The notes under the pieces were generated by a model. That model did no database searches and was not told where the DNA came from. It was given only the letters and a program-made list of their open reading frames with translations. A stretch of 64,000 nucleotides of DNA from Curtobacterium sp. MCBD17_035 (lineage in GTDB: Bacteria; Actinomycetota; Actinomycetes; Actinomycetales; Microbacteriaceae): NCBI RefSeq assembly GCF_003234815.2, contig NZ_CP126279.1:930001-994000 (forward strand). Reading direction: 5' to 3'. Positions 28,091-37,703 of this stretch are shown piece after piece. A program made the translations under genes and the position numbers. Within the stretch, counting starts at the first letter, position 1, and each line of letters starts with the position of its first letter.

Positions 28091-28744
28091 TCACACGGAG
28101 CGCAGGACCGCCACGACGCGTCCGAGCACCGTGGCCGCGTCGCCGAGGATCGGCTCGAACGCGGTGTTCCGCGGGAGCAGCCAGGTGTGGCCGTCGCGCT
28201 GGCGGAACACCTTGACCGTCGCCTCCTCGTCGAGCATCGCGGCGACGATCTCGCCGTTCTCGGCGGTCTGCTGGCTCCGCACGACGACCCAGTCGCCGTC
28301 GCAGATCGCGGCGTCGACCATGGAGTCCCCGACCACGCGGAGCATGAACAGGTCACCGGTCCCGACCAGCTGACGGGGGAGCGGGACGATCTCGTCGACG
28401 TGCTGTTCGGCCGTGATCGGGATACCGGCGGCGATCCGGCCGACGAGGGGAACGAGCGTCGTCGCGTCGATGTCCGGGCCGTCCTCCGGTCGGGGCTCGT
28501 CCACGAGGACCTCGAGCGCGCGCGGTCGGTTCGGATCGCGGCGGATCCAGCCGCCGAGCTCGAGCTGACCGAGCTGGTGCGTGACGCTCGACAGTGAGGA
28601 GAGGCCGACCGCGTCACCGATCTCGCGCATGCTCGGCGGGTACCCGCGGTTCGCGATCGAGGAGCGGATGGCGTCGAGGATCGCCTGCTGCTTCGGGGTC
28701 AGGGGCTTCTGGGTGCGCATCTCGCGTGGTGCGTCGTCTGCCAT
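28091..28744 (-). CDS. lexA: LexA repressor
   Basis: LexA represses SOS genes and cleaves itself when RecA filaments form. The 217-residue protein has the N-terminal winged helix ([19 protein letters not shown]), the self-cleavage bond Ala106-Gly107 in GRIAAGIPI, the nucleophile Ser141 in GDSMVDA and Lys178 in ATVKVF. I used the ATG at 28744; a second in-frame ATG ([12 protein letters not shown]) eight codons later is a fair alternative. Its promoter carries a LexA box, so it is autoregulated. Confidence 0.96.
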   Translation of the reverse strand: MADDAPREMRTQKPLTPKQQAILDAIRSSIANRGYPPSMREIGDAVGLSSLSSVTHQLGQLELGGWIRRDPNRPRALEVLVDEPRPEDGPDIDATTLVPLVGRIAAGIPITAEQHVDEIVPLPRQLVGTGDLFMLRVVGDSMVDAAICDGDWVVVRSQQTAENGEIVAAMLDEEATVKVFRQRDGHTWLLPRNTAFEPILGDAATVLGRVVAVLRSV

Positions 28745-28835
28745 GTGCGTCGTGCTCCCCGGTCCGGCCAGTGGTCGTCGCCCCGTCCGACGGGAATGTC
28801 GGTGGTTCCCGTCAGGCTGGCTCCAGTCGATCGAA

Positions 28836-28864
28836 ACTGTATCCGCCAGGACCAGGCGCGCCAA
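28836..28864 (-). promoter_or_regulatory. lexA promoter
   Basis: On the minus strand TTGGCG (28864-28859) and TACAGT (28841-28836) are separated by exactly 17 nt. The -35 element overlaps the SOS box at 28861-28876. Confidence 0.65.
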
Positions 28865-28876
28865 ACACCTGTTCGA
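28861..28876. promoter_or_regulatory. LexA box of lexA
   Basis: CCAAAC-ACCT-GTTCGA matches the consensus arms with two mismatches in the left arm. It covers the -35 region of lexA. Confidence 0.75.
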
Positions 28877-28917
28877 GCGTGTCGTCGATACAAAACCCCG
28901 TTCAGCATCAGTAGGAC

Positions 28918-28949
28918 TTGCGTGCGCTTCGGATCGAACGTATGTTCGG
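28918..28949 (+). promoter_or_regulatory. LysM gene promoter with LexA box
   Basis: TTGCGT (28918-28923) and TATGTT (28941-28946) have a 17-nt spacer. The -10 element lies inside TCGAAC-GTAT-GTTCGG (28934-28949), a LexA box with one mismatch. LexA bound here would block the promoter directly. Confidence 0.85.
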
Positions 28950-28999
28950 TACAGGTCTTCGGACCGCCGAGGCGACCCATGTACGAGGAAGGCGTCAGC

Positions 29000-29353
29000 A
29001 TGAGCACCATCAGCAGCACATCCGCCGGTACGGTCCGTCCCCGGCTCCGGATCACTCGGCGGGGCCGGGTCGTCCTCACCACCGTCAGTGCACTCCCCGT
29101 GTTGCTCGTGGTCGCCCTCGCCGCCCTCAACGGTGGGCAGGCCGCAGCGGGGGACCACGCGGCGCACGTGCACTTCACGACGGTGACGATCCAGCCGGGC
29201 GAGTCCCTGTGGCAACTCGCGCAGGACGAAGCCCCGAACGTCGACCCGCGCGACTTCGTGCAGGACGTCGTCGACCTCAACAACCTCCCGAGCGCCGCCG
29301 TCCAGGCGGGCGAGAAGCTCGCCATTCCGACGCAGTACACGACGGGCTCCTGA
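29000..29353 (+). CDS. LysM-domain membrane protein, SOS-controlled
   Basis: A 117-residue protein with one membrane segment near residue 25 ([20 protein letters not shown]) and an extracytoplasmic LysM domain ([15 protein letters not shown] to LAIP). It is divergent from lexA and has a strong LexA box on its -10. Small membrane proteins in this position, such as Rv2719c (ChiZ) of Mycobacterium and DivS of Corynebacterium, block division after DNA damage; I infer the same role here by position and architecture. GAGGAAGG lies 7-8 nt before ATG 29000; an in-frame ATG at 28979 is possible. Confidence 0.85.
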   Translation: MSTISSTSAGTVRPRLRITRRGRVVLTTVSALPVLLVVALAALNGGQAAAGDHAAHVHFTTVTIQPGESLWQLAQDEAPNVDPRDFVQDVVDLNNLPSAAVQAGEKLAIPTQYTTGS

Positions 29354-29425
29354 TCGGCCTCCCGGACGGGGTGACGCCGTCGTCATCCCGTCCGGCTGGT
29401 CGGTCCGCGTTGACTGCCGCCGCCC

Positions 29426-29431
29426 TACGAT
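29426..29431 (+). promoter_or_regulatory. hisC -10 element (leaderless type)
   Basis: TACGAT lies 6 nt before GTG 29438, the first gene of the his cluster. Confidence 0.65.
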
Positions 29432-29437
29432 GGTCCG

Positions 29438-30532
29438 GTGGCGATCACCCTGGACGACCTCCCCATCCGTGACGACCTCCGTGGTCAGACCCCGTACGGG
29501 GCGCCGCAGAAGCACGTCCGCGTCCAGCTGAACGTCAACGAGAACACGCATCCCGTGCCGCCCGAGGTCGCCGAGGACATCCTCGCCTCGATCGGCGCGG
29601 CGCTCGCCACGGTGAACCGCTACCCGGACCGCGAGTTCACCGCGCTGCGCTCGTCGCTCGCCTCGTACCTCGGGCACGGCCTCGCGCCGGAACACGTCTG
29701 GGCTGCGAACGGTTCGAACGAGGTCATCCAGCAGCTCTTGCAGGCGTTCGGTGGTCCCGGGCGGTCCGTCCTCGGGTTCCCGCCCACCTACTCGATGCAC
29801 TCCATCATCGCCTCGGGTACCGGTACCCGGTGGATCCCCGCGCAGCGGGACGCCGAGTTCGGCATCAGCCCGGCGACGGCGGTCGCGGCGGTGCGCGAGC
29901 ACCGCCCCGACATCGTCTTCTTCTGTGGTCCGAACAACCCGACGGGCACGCCGCTGTCGCTCGACACCGTGGCCGAGGCCTACGACGCGACGGACGGCAT
30001 CGTCATGGTGGACGAGGCCTACGCGGAGTTCATGCCGAAGGACCACCCCTCGGCCCTGACCCTGCTGCCCGGGCGGGAACGGCTCGTCGTGTCGCGGACG
30101 ATGAGCAAGGCGTTCGCCTTCGCGGGCGCGCGCGTCGGCTACCTGGCGGCCGATCCCGCGGTGGTCGACGCGCTCCGCCTCGTCCGGCTGCCGTACCACC
30201 TGTCGGCCCTGACGCAGGCCGCCGCGGTCGCCGCGCTGCGGCACGCGCCGGAGATGCTCCGGATGGTCGACGACATCGTGGTCCAGCGCGACCGGATGGT
30301 CCGCGAGCTCGGGGACATGGGCTTCCGCCCCTACGAGACCTGGTCCAACTTCGTGCTCTTCGGCGGCGTGGCGGAACCCCGCCGCGTGTTCGAGGAACTC
30401 CTCGAGCGTGACGTCATCGTCCGCGACCTCGGGATCCCCGAGCACCTGCGGGTCAGTGCCGGGACGGCCGACGAGACCTCGGCGTTCCTCACGGCGATGC
30501 GCGAGATCGACCCCGTTAGGGTTGGAGCATGA
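29438..30532 (+). CDS. hisC: histidinol-phosphate aminotransferase
   Basis: HisC is the PLP enzyme that transfers an amino group to imidazole acetol phosphate in histidine synthesis. The 364-residue protein shows [11 protein letters not shown] near the N-terminus, the [10 protein letters not shown] motif, the MVDEAYAEF aspartate and the PLP lysine in [14 protein letters not shown]. It starts the his group and overlaps hisB by four bases. hisD is not seen upstream, where lexA and the LysM gene lie, so it must be elsewhere. Confidence 0.94.
   Translation: MAITLDDLPIRDDLRGQTPYGAPQKHVRVQLNVNENTHPVPPEVAEDILASIGAALATVNRYPDREFTALRSSLASYLGHGLAPEHVWAANGSNEVIQQLLQAFGGPGRSVLGFPPTYSMHSIIASGTGTRWIPAQRDAEFGISPATAVAAVREHRPDIVFFCGPNNPTGTPLSLDTVAEAYDATDGIVMVDEAYAEFMPKDHPSALTLLPGRERLVVSRTMSKAFAFAGARVGYLAADPAVVDALRLVRLPYHLSALTQAAAVAALRHAPEMLRMVDDIVVQRDRMVRELGDMGFRPYETWSNFVLFGGVAEPRRVFEELLERDVIVRDLGIPEHLRVSAGTADETSAFLTAMREIDPVRVGA
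30517..30522 (+). promoter_or_regulatory. hisB internal -10 element (leaderless type)
   Basis: TAGGGT lies inside the end of hisC, 6 nt before ATG 30529. Confidence 0.5.
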
Positions 30533-31134
30533 CCGGCTCGCGCACCGCTTCGATCACCCGCGTGACGAGCGAGTCGAGCGTCACGTTGTCGCTCGACCTC
30601 GACGGCACCGGTCGTTCCTCGATCTCGACGTCTGTCCCGTTCTACGACCACATGCTCACCGCGTTCGCGAAACACTCGCTCATCGACCTCCAGGTCGAGG
30701 CGTCGGGTGACACCGACATCGACGCGCACCACACCGTCGAGGACACCGGCATCGTCCTCGGACAGGCGCTGCGGCAGGCGCTCGGCGACCGCGCCGGGAT
30801 CGGGCGGTACGGCGATGCGCTCGTGCCCCTGGACGAGGCGCTCGCCCAGGCCGTGGTCGACGTCTCGGGTCGTCCCTACCTCGTCCACACGGGGGAGCCC
30901 GAGGGCTTCGCGTTGCACCGCATCGGCGGCCACTTCACCGGCTCGCTCGTCCGGCACGTGTTCGAGGCCGTGACGATGCACGCCGGTCTCACCGTGCACG
31001 TCCGGGTCCTCGCGGGCCGTGACCCGCACCACATCGCCGAGGCCGAGTTCAAGGCGTTCGCGCGGGCACTGCGTGCGGCGGTCCAGCCGGACCCGCGGGT
31101 GGAGGGCATCCCGTCCACGAAGGGTTCGCTGTGA
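30529..31134 (+). CDS. hisB: imidazoleglycerol-phosphate dehydratase
   Basis: HisB dehydrates imidazole glycerol phosphate, the seventh step of histidine synthesis. The 201-residue protein is the monofunctional type without the phosphatase domain of enterobacteria. The two metal-binding motifs [10 protein letters not shown] and [14 protein letters not shown] are intact, as is FYDHML near residue 39. ATGA couples it to hisC, and its end overlaps the GTG of hisH. Confidence 0.96.
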   Translation: MTGSRTASITRVTSESSVTLSLDLDGTGRSSISTSVPFYDHMLTAFAKHSLIDLQVEASGDTDIDAHHTVEDTGIVLGQALRQALGDRAGIGRYGDALVPLDEALAQAVVDVSGRPYLVHTGEPEGFALHRIGGHFTGSLVRHVFEAVTMHAGLTVHVRVLAGRDPHHIAEAEFKAFARALRAAVQPDPRVEGIPSTKGSL

Positions 31135-31766
31135 GCGCTCGTCCGGACGTCGTCGTGCTCGACTACGGGTCGGGCAACATCCACTCGGCCGCCAAGGCGC
31201 TCGAGCGGGCGGGGGCGGACGTCACGGTCACGGCGGACCGCCAGGCGGCGCTCGCGGCCGACGGGCTCGTCGTCCCTGGGGTCGGCGCGTTCCGAGCGGT
31301 GATGGACCAGCTCGACACCGTGCGGGGCGGCGACCTCGTCGACCGACGGCTCGCCGGGGGCAAGCCGGTGCTCGGCGTGTGCGTCGGCATGCAGGTGATG
31401 TTCGAGCGGGGCGTCGAGCGCGGGTCCGATGTGCCGGGACTCGGGCAGTGGCCGGGGACGATCCACCAGTTGCGCGCGGAGGTCCTGCCGCACATGGGAT
31501 GGAACACCGTGCAGCCGCCCGCCGACTCCGTGCTCTTCGACGGTCTGAGCGGCGAGCGGTTCTACTTCGTCCACTCCTACGGCGCGACGTCCCTCGACAT
31601 CGACGCACAGCCGCCGTTCCCCGCCCCGAAGGTGACGTGGGCGGAGCACGGCGAGCGCTTCGTCGCGGCGGTCGAGAACGGTGCGCTCGCAGCGACCCAG
31701 TTCCACCCGGAGAAGTCGGGCGAGCCGGGCATCGCGCTGCTCCGGAACTGGCTCCGGACCCTCTGA
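31131..31766 (+). CDS. hisH: imidazole glycerol phosphate synthase, glutaminase subunit
   Basis: HisH supplies ammonia from glutamine to HisF. The class I glutaminase triad is visible: the cysteine in GVCVGMQ, and His and Glu in [11 protein letters not shown]-terminal [18 protein letters not shown] is typical. The 211-residue length is normal. GTG 31131 overlaps hisB. HisF, the partner, is not encoded in the window. Confidence 0.95.
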   Translation: MSARPDVVVLDYGSGNIHSAAKALERAGADVTVTADRQAALAADGLVVPGVGAFRAVMDQLDTVRGGDLVDRRLAGGKPVLGVCVGMQVMFERGVERGSDVPGLGQWPGTIHQLRAEVLPHMGWNTVQPPADSVLFDGLSGERFYFVHSYGATSLDIDAQPPFPAPKVTWAEHGERFVAAVENGALAATQFHPEKSGEPGIALLRNWLRTL

Positions 31767-31787
31767 CCCTCCGAACCCGGGAACACC

Positions 31788-32534
31788 ATGAGCGATTCCT
31801 CCACCACACCGGCCCTCGTCCTGCTGCCCGCGGTCGACATCGTCGACGGCACGGCCGTCCGGCTGACCCGGGGCGAAGCCGGCAGCGAGACCGGGTACGG
31901 CGACCCCGTCGACGCCGCCGCCGCGTGGCGCGAGCAGGGCGCCGAGTGGATCCACCTCGTCGACCTCGACGCGGCGTTCGGTCGTGGCGACAACCGCGAT
32001 GTGATCGGGCGCGTCATCGCCGCGGTCGACGGCGTGTCGGTCGAGCTGTCCGGAGGCATTCGTGACGACGCCTCGCTCGAGGCGGCGCTCGCGACGGGAG
32101 CGGCCCGGGTCAATCTCGGCACAGCGGCGCTCGAGCACCCGGAGTGGGCCGCTCGCGTGATCGGCGAGCACGGGGAGCGCATCGCCGTGGGCCTCGACGT
32201 CCGCGGGACGACCCTCGCCTCCCGTGGGTGGACCGAGGACGCGGGCGACCTGTTCACCGTCCTCGCGCGGCTCGAGGACGCCGGGTGTGCCCGCTACGTC
32301 GTGACGGACGTGACGAAGGACGGCACGCTGCAGGGGCCGAACGTCGACCTCCTGCGGCAGGTCCTCGAGCGCACCGAACGACCTGTGGTCGCCTCGGGCG
32401 GTGTCTCGGCGCTCGAGGACCTCCGATCGCTCCGCGAACTCGTGCCCCTGGGGCTCGAGGGCGCGATCATCGGCAAGGCGCTGTACTCCGGTGCGTTCAC
32501 CCTGCCCGCGGCGCTCGAGGTCGCGGGGGAGTAG
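31788..32534 (+). CDS. hisA: phosphoribosyl isomerase HisA/PriA
   Basis: A 248-residue TIM-barrel isomerase that opens the ribose ring of ProFAR. Catalytic aspartates are in [10 protein letters not shown] and [12 protein letters not shown]. In many Actinobacteria this gene is PriA and also serves as the tryptophan-pathway isomerase TrpF; the arginine in the [10 protein letters not shown] segment fits PriA, but no trp gene is in the window to test this. Its stop is 3 nt before the SseB-family gene. Confidence 0.92.
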   Translation: MSDSSTTPALVLLPAVDIVDGTAVRLTRGEAGSETGYGDPVDAAAAWREQGAEWIHLVDLDAAFGRGDNRDVIGRVIAAVDGVSVELSGGIRDDASLEAALATGAARVNLGTAALEHPEWAARVIGEHGERIAVGLDVRGTTLASRGWTEDAGDLFTVLARLEDAGCARYVVTDVTKDGTLQGPNVDLLRQVLERTERPVVASGGVSALEDLRSLRELVPLGLEGAIIGKALYSGAFTLPAALEVAGE

Positions 32535-32537
32535 GGC

Positions 32538-33362
32538 GTGGCCGCCGACCATCACGACCACGCCGGTCACCACCACGGTGGCGACGGCACATCCGCGTCC
32601 TCCGGCATGGCGGCCGACAGCGCGGGTCTCCCGTGGGCGGGCCGCACGTTCCAGGCGCACGACACGACGTTCGCGGGCGACGACGGCACGGCCGACCCGG
32701 CGCTGTCCGCAGCGCTCGAGGGCGTCCGGGCGGGGACGGGCTCGCACGTCACGGTGCTCGACGCGCTCCGCGGCGCCCGGTTGCTCGTGCCGCTCGTGGC
32801 CCACGCCGGTGACGTCGGGGTGGGACTGGACGGCCGCCCGGTGGACAAGACGCAGGAGCTCTCGATCGTCACGGTGGCGGGGCCGGACGGGCGCCGCGTG
32901 ATGCCGGCGTTCACCTCGGTCGACGCCATGCGGTCGTGGGACCCGCGAGCTCGACCCGTCCCGGTCGAGTCCCGCCGCGTCGCGCTCGCGGCGGCGAGTG
33001 AGGGCACGGAGCTCATCGTGCTCGACCCGACCGCGCCGACGGAGTTCGTCGTGCGCCGTCCGGCCGTGTGGGCGCTGGGACAGGACCTCCCCTGGGTTCC
33101 CAGCTACGCGGACCCGTTCGTCGGCGAGGCCTTCGTCGCGTCGTTCGCCGACGAGCCCGACGTCGTCCGGGTGGAATTGGCCCCTGGCGACGCCGGTGGC
33201 CGCTTCGCGGGCCCCGAACTCATCGTCGGTCTCGTGCTCGTACCCGGTCTGGATGCGGAGGCGGTGCGCGGACTCGTGTCGCGCCTCCAGGCCCGCTGGT
33301 CGGCGGACCGGTTCATCACCGAGCACGTCGACAGCCTCGGCGTCGCGCTCCGGGCGGCCTGA
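32538..33362 (+). CDS. SseB-family protein
   Basis: A 274-residue protein with an SseB domain in its middle (RLLVPLVAHAGDVGV near residue 85, FTSVDAMRSW and LDPTAPTEFVVRRPAV). The N-terminus is His- and Gly-rich (HHDHAGHHHGGDG) and could bind metal. The C-terminal part resembles the SseB C-terminal domain. The function in Actinobacteria is unknown; E. coli SseB affects serine sensitivity. The gene is the last of the his transcript here, with a 3-nt gap after hisA. Confidence 0.8.
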   Translation: MAADHHDHAGHHHGGDGTSASSGMAADSAGLPWAGRTFQAHDTTFAGDDGTADPALSAALEGVRAGTGSHVTVLDALRGARLLVPLVAHAGDVGVGLDGRPVDKTQELSIVTVAGPDGRRVMPAFTSVDAMRSWDPRARPVPVESRRVALAAASEGTELIVLDPTAPTEFVVRRPAVWALGQDLPWVPSYADPFVGEAFVASFADEPDVVRVELAPGDAGGRFAGPELIVGLVLVPGLDAEAVRGLVSRLQARWSADRFITEHVDSLGVALRAA

Positions 33363-33484
33363 GCGGAGCGCTGGGGCGTCGGGGCGGAGCGCTGGGCCGT
33401 CGGGCGGAGCGCTGGGCCGTCGGGCGGAGCGCTGGGCCGTCGGGCGGAGCGCTGGGCCGTCGGGGCGGAGCGCTGGGTCGTCCG
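33363..33484. repeat. 20-21-bp tandem repeat, 6 copies
   Basis: Units beginning GCGGAGCGCTGGG start at 33363, 33384, 33404, 33424, 33444 and 33465. The middle copies are identical 20-mers. The block follows the SseB-family stop immediately and lies between two convergent genes. Confidence 0.9.
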
Positions 33485-33546
33485 GCCGGAGCGCGCGGGG
33501 TCGCGTGAGCGGACCGTGGCGCGCTGGTCGACCGGCCCGCGGCGCC

Positions 33547-33924
33547 CTAGTTGACCGGCCCGGTGTACTTCTCGCCCGGTCCCTGCCCCGGTGCATCGGG
33601 GATGCTCGACGCCTCGCGGAAGGCGAGCTGCACGCTCCGGAGGCCGTCACGGAGTGGACGGGCGTGGTGGTCGCCGATCTCCGGGGCGGCAGCGGTGACC
33701 AGCCCGGCCAGGGCCGTGATCAGCTTCCGCGCCTCGTCGAGGTCCGTCTGCGAGTCCGGGTCGTCCGCGAGCCCGACCTTGACGGCGGCCGCGCTGAGCA
33801 GGTGGATGCTGACGGTGTTGATGAGTTCGACCGCGGGGACCTCCGCGATGTCCCGGGCGGCACCGCCCTCCTCGGGTGACTCGTCCGTCGCGATGGGCTG
33901 GGCCTCGTCCGGGCTGTTGGTCAC
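33547..33924 (-). CDS. DUF1844 protein
   Basis: A 125-residue protein with the DUF1844 core ([24 protein letters not shown]). This family is found next to infC in Actinobacteria and has no known function. An acidic N-terminus and a proline-rich tail flank the helical core. The GTG start at 33924 has AGGAG upstream on the minus strand. It is divergent from infC and shares the intergenic region that holds the infC promoter. Confidence 0.85.
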   Translation of the reverse strand: MTNSPDEAQPIATDESPEEGGAARDIAEVPAVELINTVSIHLLSAAAVKVGLADDPDSQTDLDEARKLITALAGLVTAAAPEIGDHHARPLRDGLRSVQLAFREASSIPDAPGQGPGEKYTGPVN

Positions 33925-33937
33925 GGTGCTCCTCTGC

Positions 33938-33943
33938 TAGACT
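33938..33943 (+). promoter_or_regulatory. infC operon -10 element
   Basis: TAGACT, with TTGGTC 15 nt upstream as a weak -35, would start transcription near 33950 and leave a leader of about 270 nt before infC. Confidence 0.55.
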
Positions 33944-33949
33944 CTGAGC

Positions 33950-34218
33950 GGCAGTTGCTGTCCACGTGCTCACGCACCGGCAGCAGCGCGAACAAGAGGA
34001 GTCTCTCCCACCCGCGACCGCGCACCACAGGTTACCGGGTCACAACCGCTCCGCCGACGGTGGCGTCCTGTCCGACAGGGCGTCCCGACGGTCGTCCGGC
34101 CCCACGGGCCGGGGTCGGGCGGGTACCACGGGTCGATCCGTGCGTACGAACTCCTCGCATCGCGTGCCCCGTCCCGGCCGAACCGCCGGACGGAGACCAC
34201 TTCACGAAGGAGTTCCGC
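33950..34218 (+). other. long structured infC leader
   Basis: About 270 nt lie between the predicted transcription start and infC without a convincing gene. The region is GC-rich with hairpins, including CCGGCCC-CAC-GGGCCGG at 34096-34112. An open frame runs through it in phase with infC, but only ATC 34219 has a Shine-Dalgarno and family homology. Leaders of infC-rpmI-rplT operons are regulatory in other phyla. Confidence 0.5.
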
Positions 34219-34851
<633 letters not shown>

Positions 34852-34939
34852 CACCGCTCCGAGCACCACCCGGGCCGTCCGGCCCCGTCGCAGCGCTGCG
34901 GCACCACGACCCCCACACCCCGTACGGAAAGGCACCCAC

Positions 34940-35134
34940 ATGCCCAAGCAGAAGACCCACTCCGGGTCCAAGAAGCGCTTCAAGATCACCGGCTCCGGCA
35001 AGATCATGAAGCAGCAGGCTGGTATGCGTCACAACCTCGAGGTCAAGGCCGCCAAGCGCAAGGCCCGCCTCAACGAGGACCAGGTCCTCGCGAAGGCCGA
35101 CGTCAAGGCCGTCAAGAAGCTCCTCGGCCACTGA
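34940..35134 (+). CDS. rpmI: 50S ribosomal protein L35
   Basis: Ribosomal protein bL35, 64 residues, highly basic. MPKQKTHSGSKKRFKITGSGK and HNLEVKAAKRKARL are the standard pattern. It lies between infC and rplT, the universal order. CGGAAAGG precedes the ATG. The 88-nt gap after infC may hold translational control elements but none was recognised. Confidence 0.97.
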   Translation: MPKQKTHSGSKKRFKITGSGKIMKQQAGMRHNLEVKAAKRKARLNEDQVLAKADVKAVKKLLGH

Positions 35135-35180
35135 TCGGCCCTCGCCGACCATCGCCGACCCGGAACGTTAGGAAACCACC

Positions 35181-35567
35181 ATGGCAAGAGTGAAGAGGGC
35201 GGTCAACGCCGCCAAGAAGCGTCGCGTCGTTCTCGAGCGCGCCGAGGGCTACCGCGGTCAGCGGTCGCGCCTGTACCGCAAGGCGAAGGAGCAGGTCACC
35301 CACTCCCTCGTCTACGCGTACCGCGACCGCCGCGCCAAGAAGGGCGAGTTCCGTCGCCTCTGGATCCAGCGCATCAACGCCGCGTCGCGCGCGAACGGGC
35401 TGACCTACAACCGCCTCATCCAGGGCCTCGGGCTCGCGGGTGTCGAGGTCGACCGCCGCATCCTCGCCGACCTCGCGGTCAACAACCCGGAGACCTTCGC
35501 GGCGCTCGTCGAGACCGCCAAGAACGCGCTCCCGGCGGACACGTCCGCGCCGAAGGCCGCTGCCTGA
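35181..35567 (+). CDS. rplT: 50S ribosomal protein L20
   Basis: Ribosomal protein bL20, 128 residues, binds 23S rRNA early in 50S assembly and represses this operon in several bacteria. The family sequence [20 protein letters not shown] and [17 protein letters not shown] is intact. TTAGGAAACC precedes the ATG. The operon ends with a strong hairpin after this gene. Confidence 0.97.
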   Translation: MARVKRAVNAAKKRRVVLERAEGYRGQRSRLYRKAKEQVTHSLVYAYRDRRAKKGEFRRLWIQRINAASRANGLTYNRLIQGLGLAGVEVDRRILADLAVNNPETFAALVETAKNALPADTSAPKAAA

Positions 35568-35585
35568 GCCATCGCGCACCCGAGA

Positions 35586-35614
35586 GGGCCCGACCACGTC
35601 ACGTGGTCGGGCCC
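35586..35614 (+). terminator. rplT terminator hairpin
   Basis: GGGCCCGACCAC (35586-35597) pairs perfectly with GTGGTCGGGCCC (35603-35614) around a 5-nt loop, 19 nt after rplT. There is no T tract. Confidence 0.8.
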
Positions 35615-35721
35615 GCTCGCTGTCCTGGGGGCGGTCGGGAGGTCCGGTGCGGGCCCGGCCCGCGCCTCCCGGCCCGCGCCTCCCGGCCCGCGGCTCGGAC
35701 GGGCGTGACGGCAGTCCCTGC

Positions 35722-35727
35722 CAGACT
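35722..35727 (+). promoter_or_regulatory. rRNA methyltransferase gene -10 element
   Basis: CAGACT lies 6 nt before GTG 35734, a leaderless arrangement with C for T in the first position. Confidence 0.45.
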
Positions 35728-35733
35728 GGGCGG

Positions 35734-36564
35734 GTGACCGAACTGCTCGACAACCCCCGCTCCTCCCGCGTCCGGACGGTCGCACAGCTGTCCCGCAAGG
35801 AGGTCCGCGCCGAGACGCGGCGGTTCCTGCTCGAGGGGCCCCAGGCCGTGTCCGAGGCCCTGCGCTTCCGGCCCGAGCTGCTCCACGACCTGTTCGCGAC
35901 CCCCACGGCTCTCGAGCGCCATCCGGAGCTCGGCGAGGCCGCGGCGGCCGCCGACCTCCCGGTCGTGTTCGTGACCGAGCAGGTCCTCGAGGCGATGGCC
36001 GACACCGTCACGCCGCAGGGTGTGGTCGCCGTGTGCGAGCAGTTCCCGACGTCGGTCAAGGACGTCTTCCGGCCGGGCGCCGGCGAGGACGCGGGTCTGC
36101 CCGGTCTCGTGGCGATCCTCGAACAGGTGCGCGATCCGGGCAACGCGGGCGCGATCATCCGTGCCGCGGACGCCGCGGGCGCGCAGGCCGTCGTGATGAC
36201 CGGTCGGAGCGTCGACCCCTACAACCCCAAGGTGGTGCGGTCGACGACGGGGTCGCTGTTCCACGTCCCCGTGTCCGTCGGTGTCGAGCTGGCCTCGGCG
36301 GTGGACCGAGCACGCGCCGCGGGCTACACCGTGCTCGCGGCGGACGTGTCGGGCGACGAACTCCCGGTGGTGCGGAGCGACGGCATGCTCGACGGTCCGA
36401 CCGCCTGGGTGTTCGGCAACGAGGCCCGCGGACTCACCGCCGCGGACCTGGCCCTCGTCGACCGCGCGGTCCGGGTGCCCATCTACGGCCAGGCGGAGTC
36501 GATGAACCTCGCGACGGCGGCGTCGGTCTGTCTGTACGAGAGCGCGTTCGCGCACCGGTCCTGA
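35734..36564 (+). CDS. SpoU/TrmH family RNA 2'-O-methyltransferase
   Basis: A 276-residue member of the SPOUT class that methylates ribose 2'-OH in tRNA or rRNA. An N-terminal RNA-binding domain (LSRKEVRAETRRFLLEGPQAV) precedes the knotted domain, whose motifs are LEQVRDPGNAGAIIRAADAAG, VFGNEARGL and VPIYGQAESMNLATAAS. The position between rplT and pheS is the conserved actinobacterial place for such an enzyme. The exact target nucleotide cannot be told. Confidence 0.9.
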   Translation: MTELLDNPRSSRVRTVAQLSRKEVRAETRRFLLEGPQAVSEALRFRPELLHDLFATPTALERHPELGEAAAAADLPVVFVTEQVLEAMADTVTPQGVVAVCEQFPTSVKDVFRPGAGEDAGLPGLVAILEQVRDPGNAGAIIRAADAAGAQAVVMTGRSVDPYNPKVVRSTTGSLFHVPVSVGVELASAVDRARAAGYTVLAADVSGDELPVVRSDGMLDGPTAWVFGNEARGLTAADLALVDRAVRVPIYGQAESMNLATAASVCLYESAFAHRS

Positions 36565-36648
36565 CCGCTGGTGGTCCTCCACCGTCCGGCAGCCCATGCC
36601 GCTGTCCACGGTCCGGACGGTGTACCGGGAGGCCCGACGCCTGCCCGG

Positions 36649-36654
36649 TAGGCT
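36649..36654 (+). promoter_or_regulatory. pheS -10 element (leaderless type)
   Basis: TAGGCT lies 8 nt before GTG 36663. Confidence 0.6.
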
Positions 36655-36662
36655 TGCGTACC

Positions 36663-37703
36663 GTGTCAGAACCACTCGAGATCAGCGAGCCGGCGGTCGC
36701 CGCTGCCGTGGAGTCGGCACTCGTCGCCGTCCGCGCCGCGACGACGGTCGCGGAGCTCAAGCACGCCCGCGCCGAACACACCGGCGAGCAGTCGGTGCTC
36801 GCGCGGCTCAACGCGTCCATGCGGACGGTGCCGAAGGAGCAGAAGGCCGAGGCCGGCAAGCTCGTCGGCCAGGCGCGGGCCCGGGTGAACCAGGCGATCG
36901 CCGAGCAAGAGGCCGTCCTCGCCGTGGCCGAGGAGCGCGCCCGCCTCGAGTCGGAGCGGGTCGACGTCACGGCGCTGCCGGTGCGCCACCAGCCCGGCGC
37001 GCGACACCCGCTGTCGTTGCTGCAGGAGACGATCGCGGACATCTTCGTCGGCATGGGGTGGGAGGTCGCCGAGGGCCCCGAGCTCGAGCATGAGTGGTTC
37101 AACTTCGACGCCCTCAACTTCGACCAGGACCACCCCGCTCGCGCGATGCAGGACACGCTGTTCGTCGAGCCGGTCGAGCGGCACCTGCTCATGCGCACGC
37201 ACACGTCGCCCGTCCAGGTCCGATCGCTCCTCGGGCGCGGTGTGCCGCTGTACGTCATCGCGCCCGGACGCGTGTACCGGTCGGACGAACTCGACGCGAC
37301 GCACACGCCCGTCTTCACCCAGGTCGAGGGCATCGCTGTCGACCGGGGACTGACCATGGCGCACCTGCGCGGCACGCTCGAGCACTTCGCGCGGCAGATG
37401 TTCGGCGCCGACGCCCAGATCCGGCTCCGGCCCAACTACTTCCCGTTCACCGAGCCCTCCGCCGAGATGGACGTCTGGCAGCCGAACGCCAAGGGCGGCG
37501 CGCGCTGGGTCGAGTGGGGTGGGTGCGGCATGGTCAACCCGAACGTGCTCCGCTCGGCCGGCATCGACCCGTCCGAGTACCAGGGCTTCGCGTTCGGCAT
37601 GGGGATCGAGCGGACGCTGCAGTTCCGCAACGACCTCAACGACATGCGTGACATGGTCGAGGGCGACATCCGCTTCTCGCAGCAGTTCGGAACGGTGGTC
37701 TGA
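36663..37703 (+). CDS. pheS: phenylalanyl-tRNA synthetase alpha subunit
   Basis: The 346-residue catalytic subunit charges tRNA-Phe as part of an alpha2-beta2 enzyme. The N-terminal coiled coil covers about residues 1-90. Class II motifs are visible: motif 1 near HPLSLLQETIADIF, motif 2 FRT-like YRSDELDATHTPVFTQVEG, and motif 3 GFAFGMGIERTLQFR. The GTG start is supported by the -10 element. The stop overlaps the pheT start (TGATG). Confidence 0.96.
   Translation: MSEPLEISEPAVAAAVESALVAVRAATTVAELKHARAEHTGEQSVLARLNASMRTVPKEQKAEAGKLVGQARARVNQAIAEQEAVLAVAEERARLESERVDVTALPVRHQPGARHPLSLLQETIADIFVGMGWEVAEGPELEHEWFNFDALNFDQDHPARAMQDTLFVEPVERHLLMRTHTSPVQVRSLLGRGVPLYVIAPGRVYRSDELDATHTPVFTQVEGIAVDRGLTMAHLRGTLEHFARQMFGADAQIRLRPNYFPFTEPSAEMDVWQPNAKGGARWVEWGGCGMVNPNVLRSAGIDPSEYQGFAFGMGIERTLQFRNDLNDMRDMVEGDIRFSQQFGTVV

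Noticed and set aside
29410..29431. TTGACT as -35 of hisC
   Set aside because: It is only 10 nt from the -10 element TACGAT, too close for a sigma-70-type promoter.
33363..33484. CRISPR array
   Set aside because: The 20-bp units are directly adjacent with no spacers and no cas gene nearby.
33955..34218. N-terminal extension of IF-3 from an upstream ATG or GTG
   Set aside because: The upstream translation has no IF-3 homology, and the Shine-Dalgarno and homology both point to ATC 34219.
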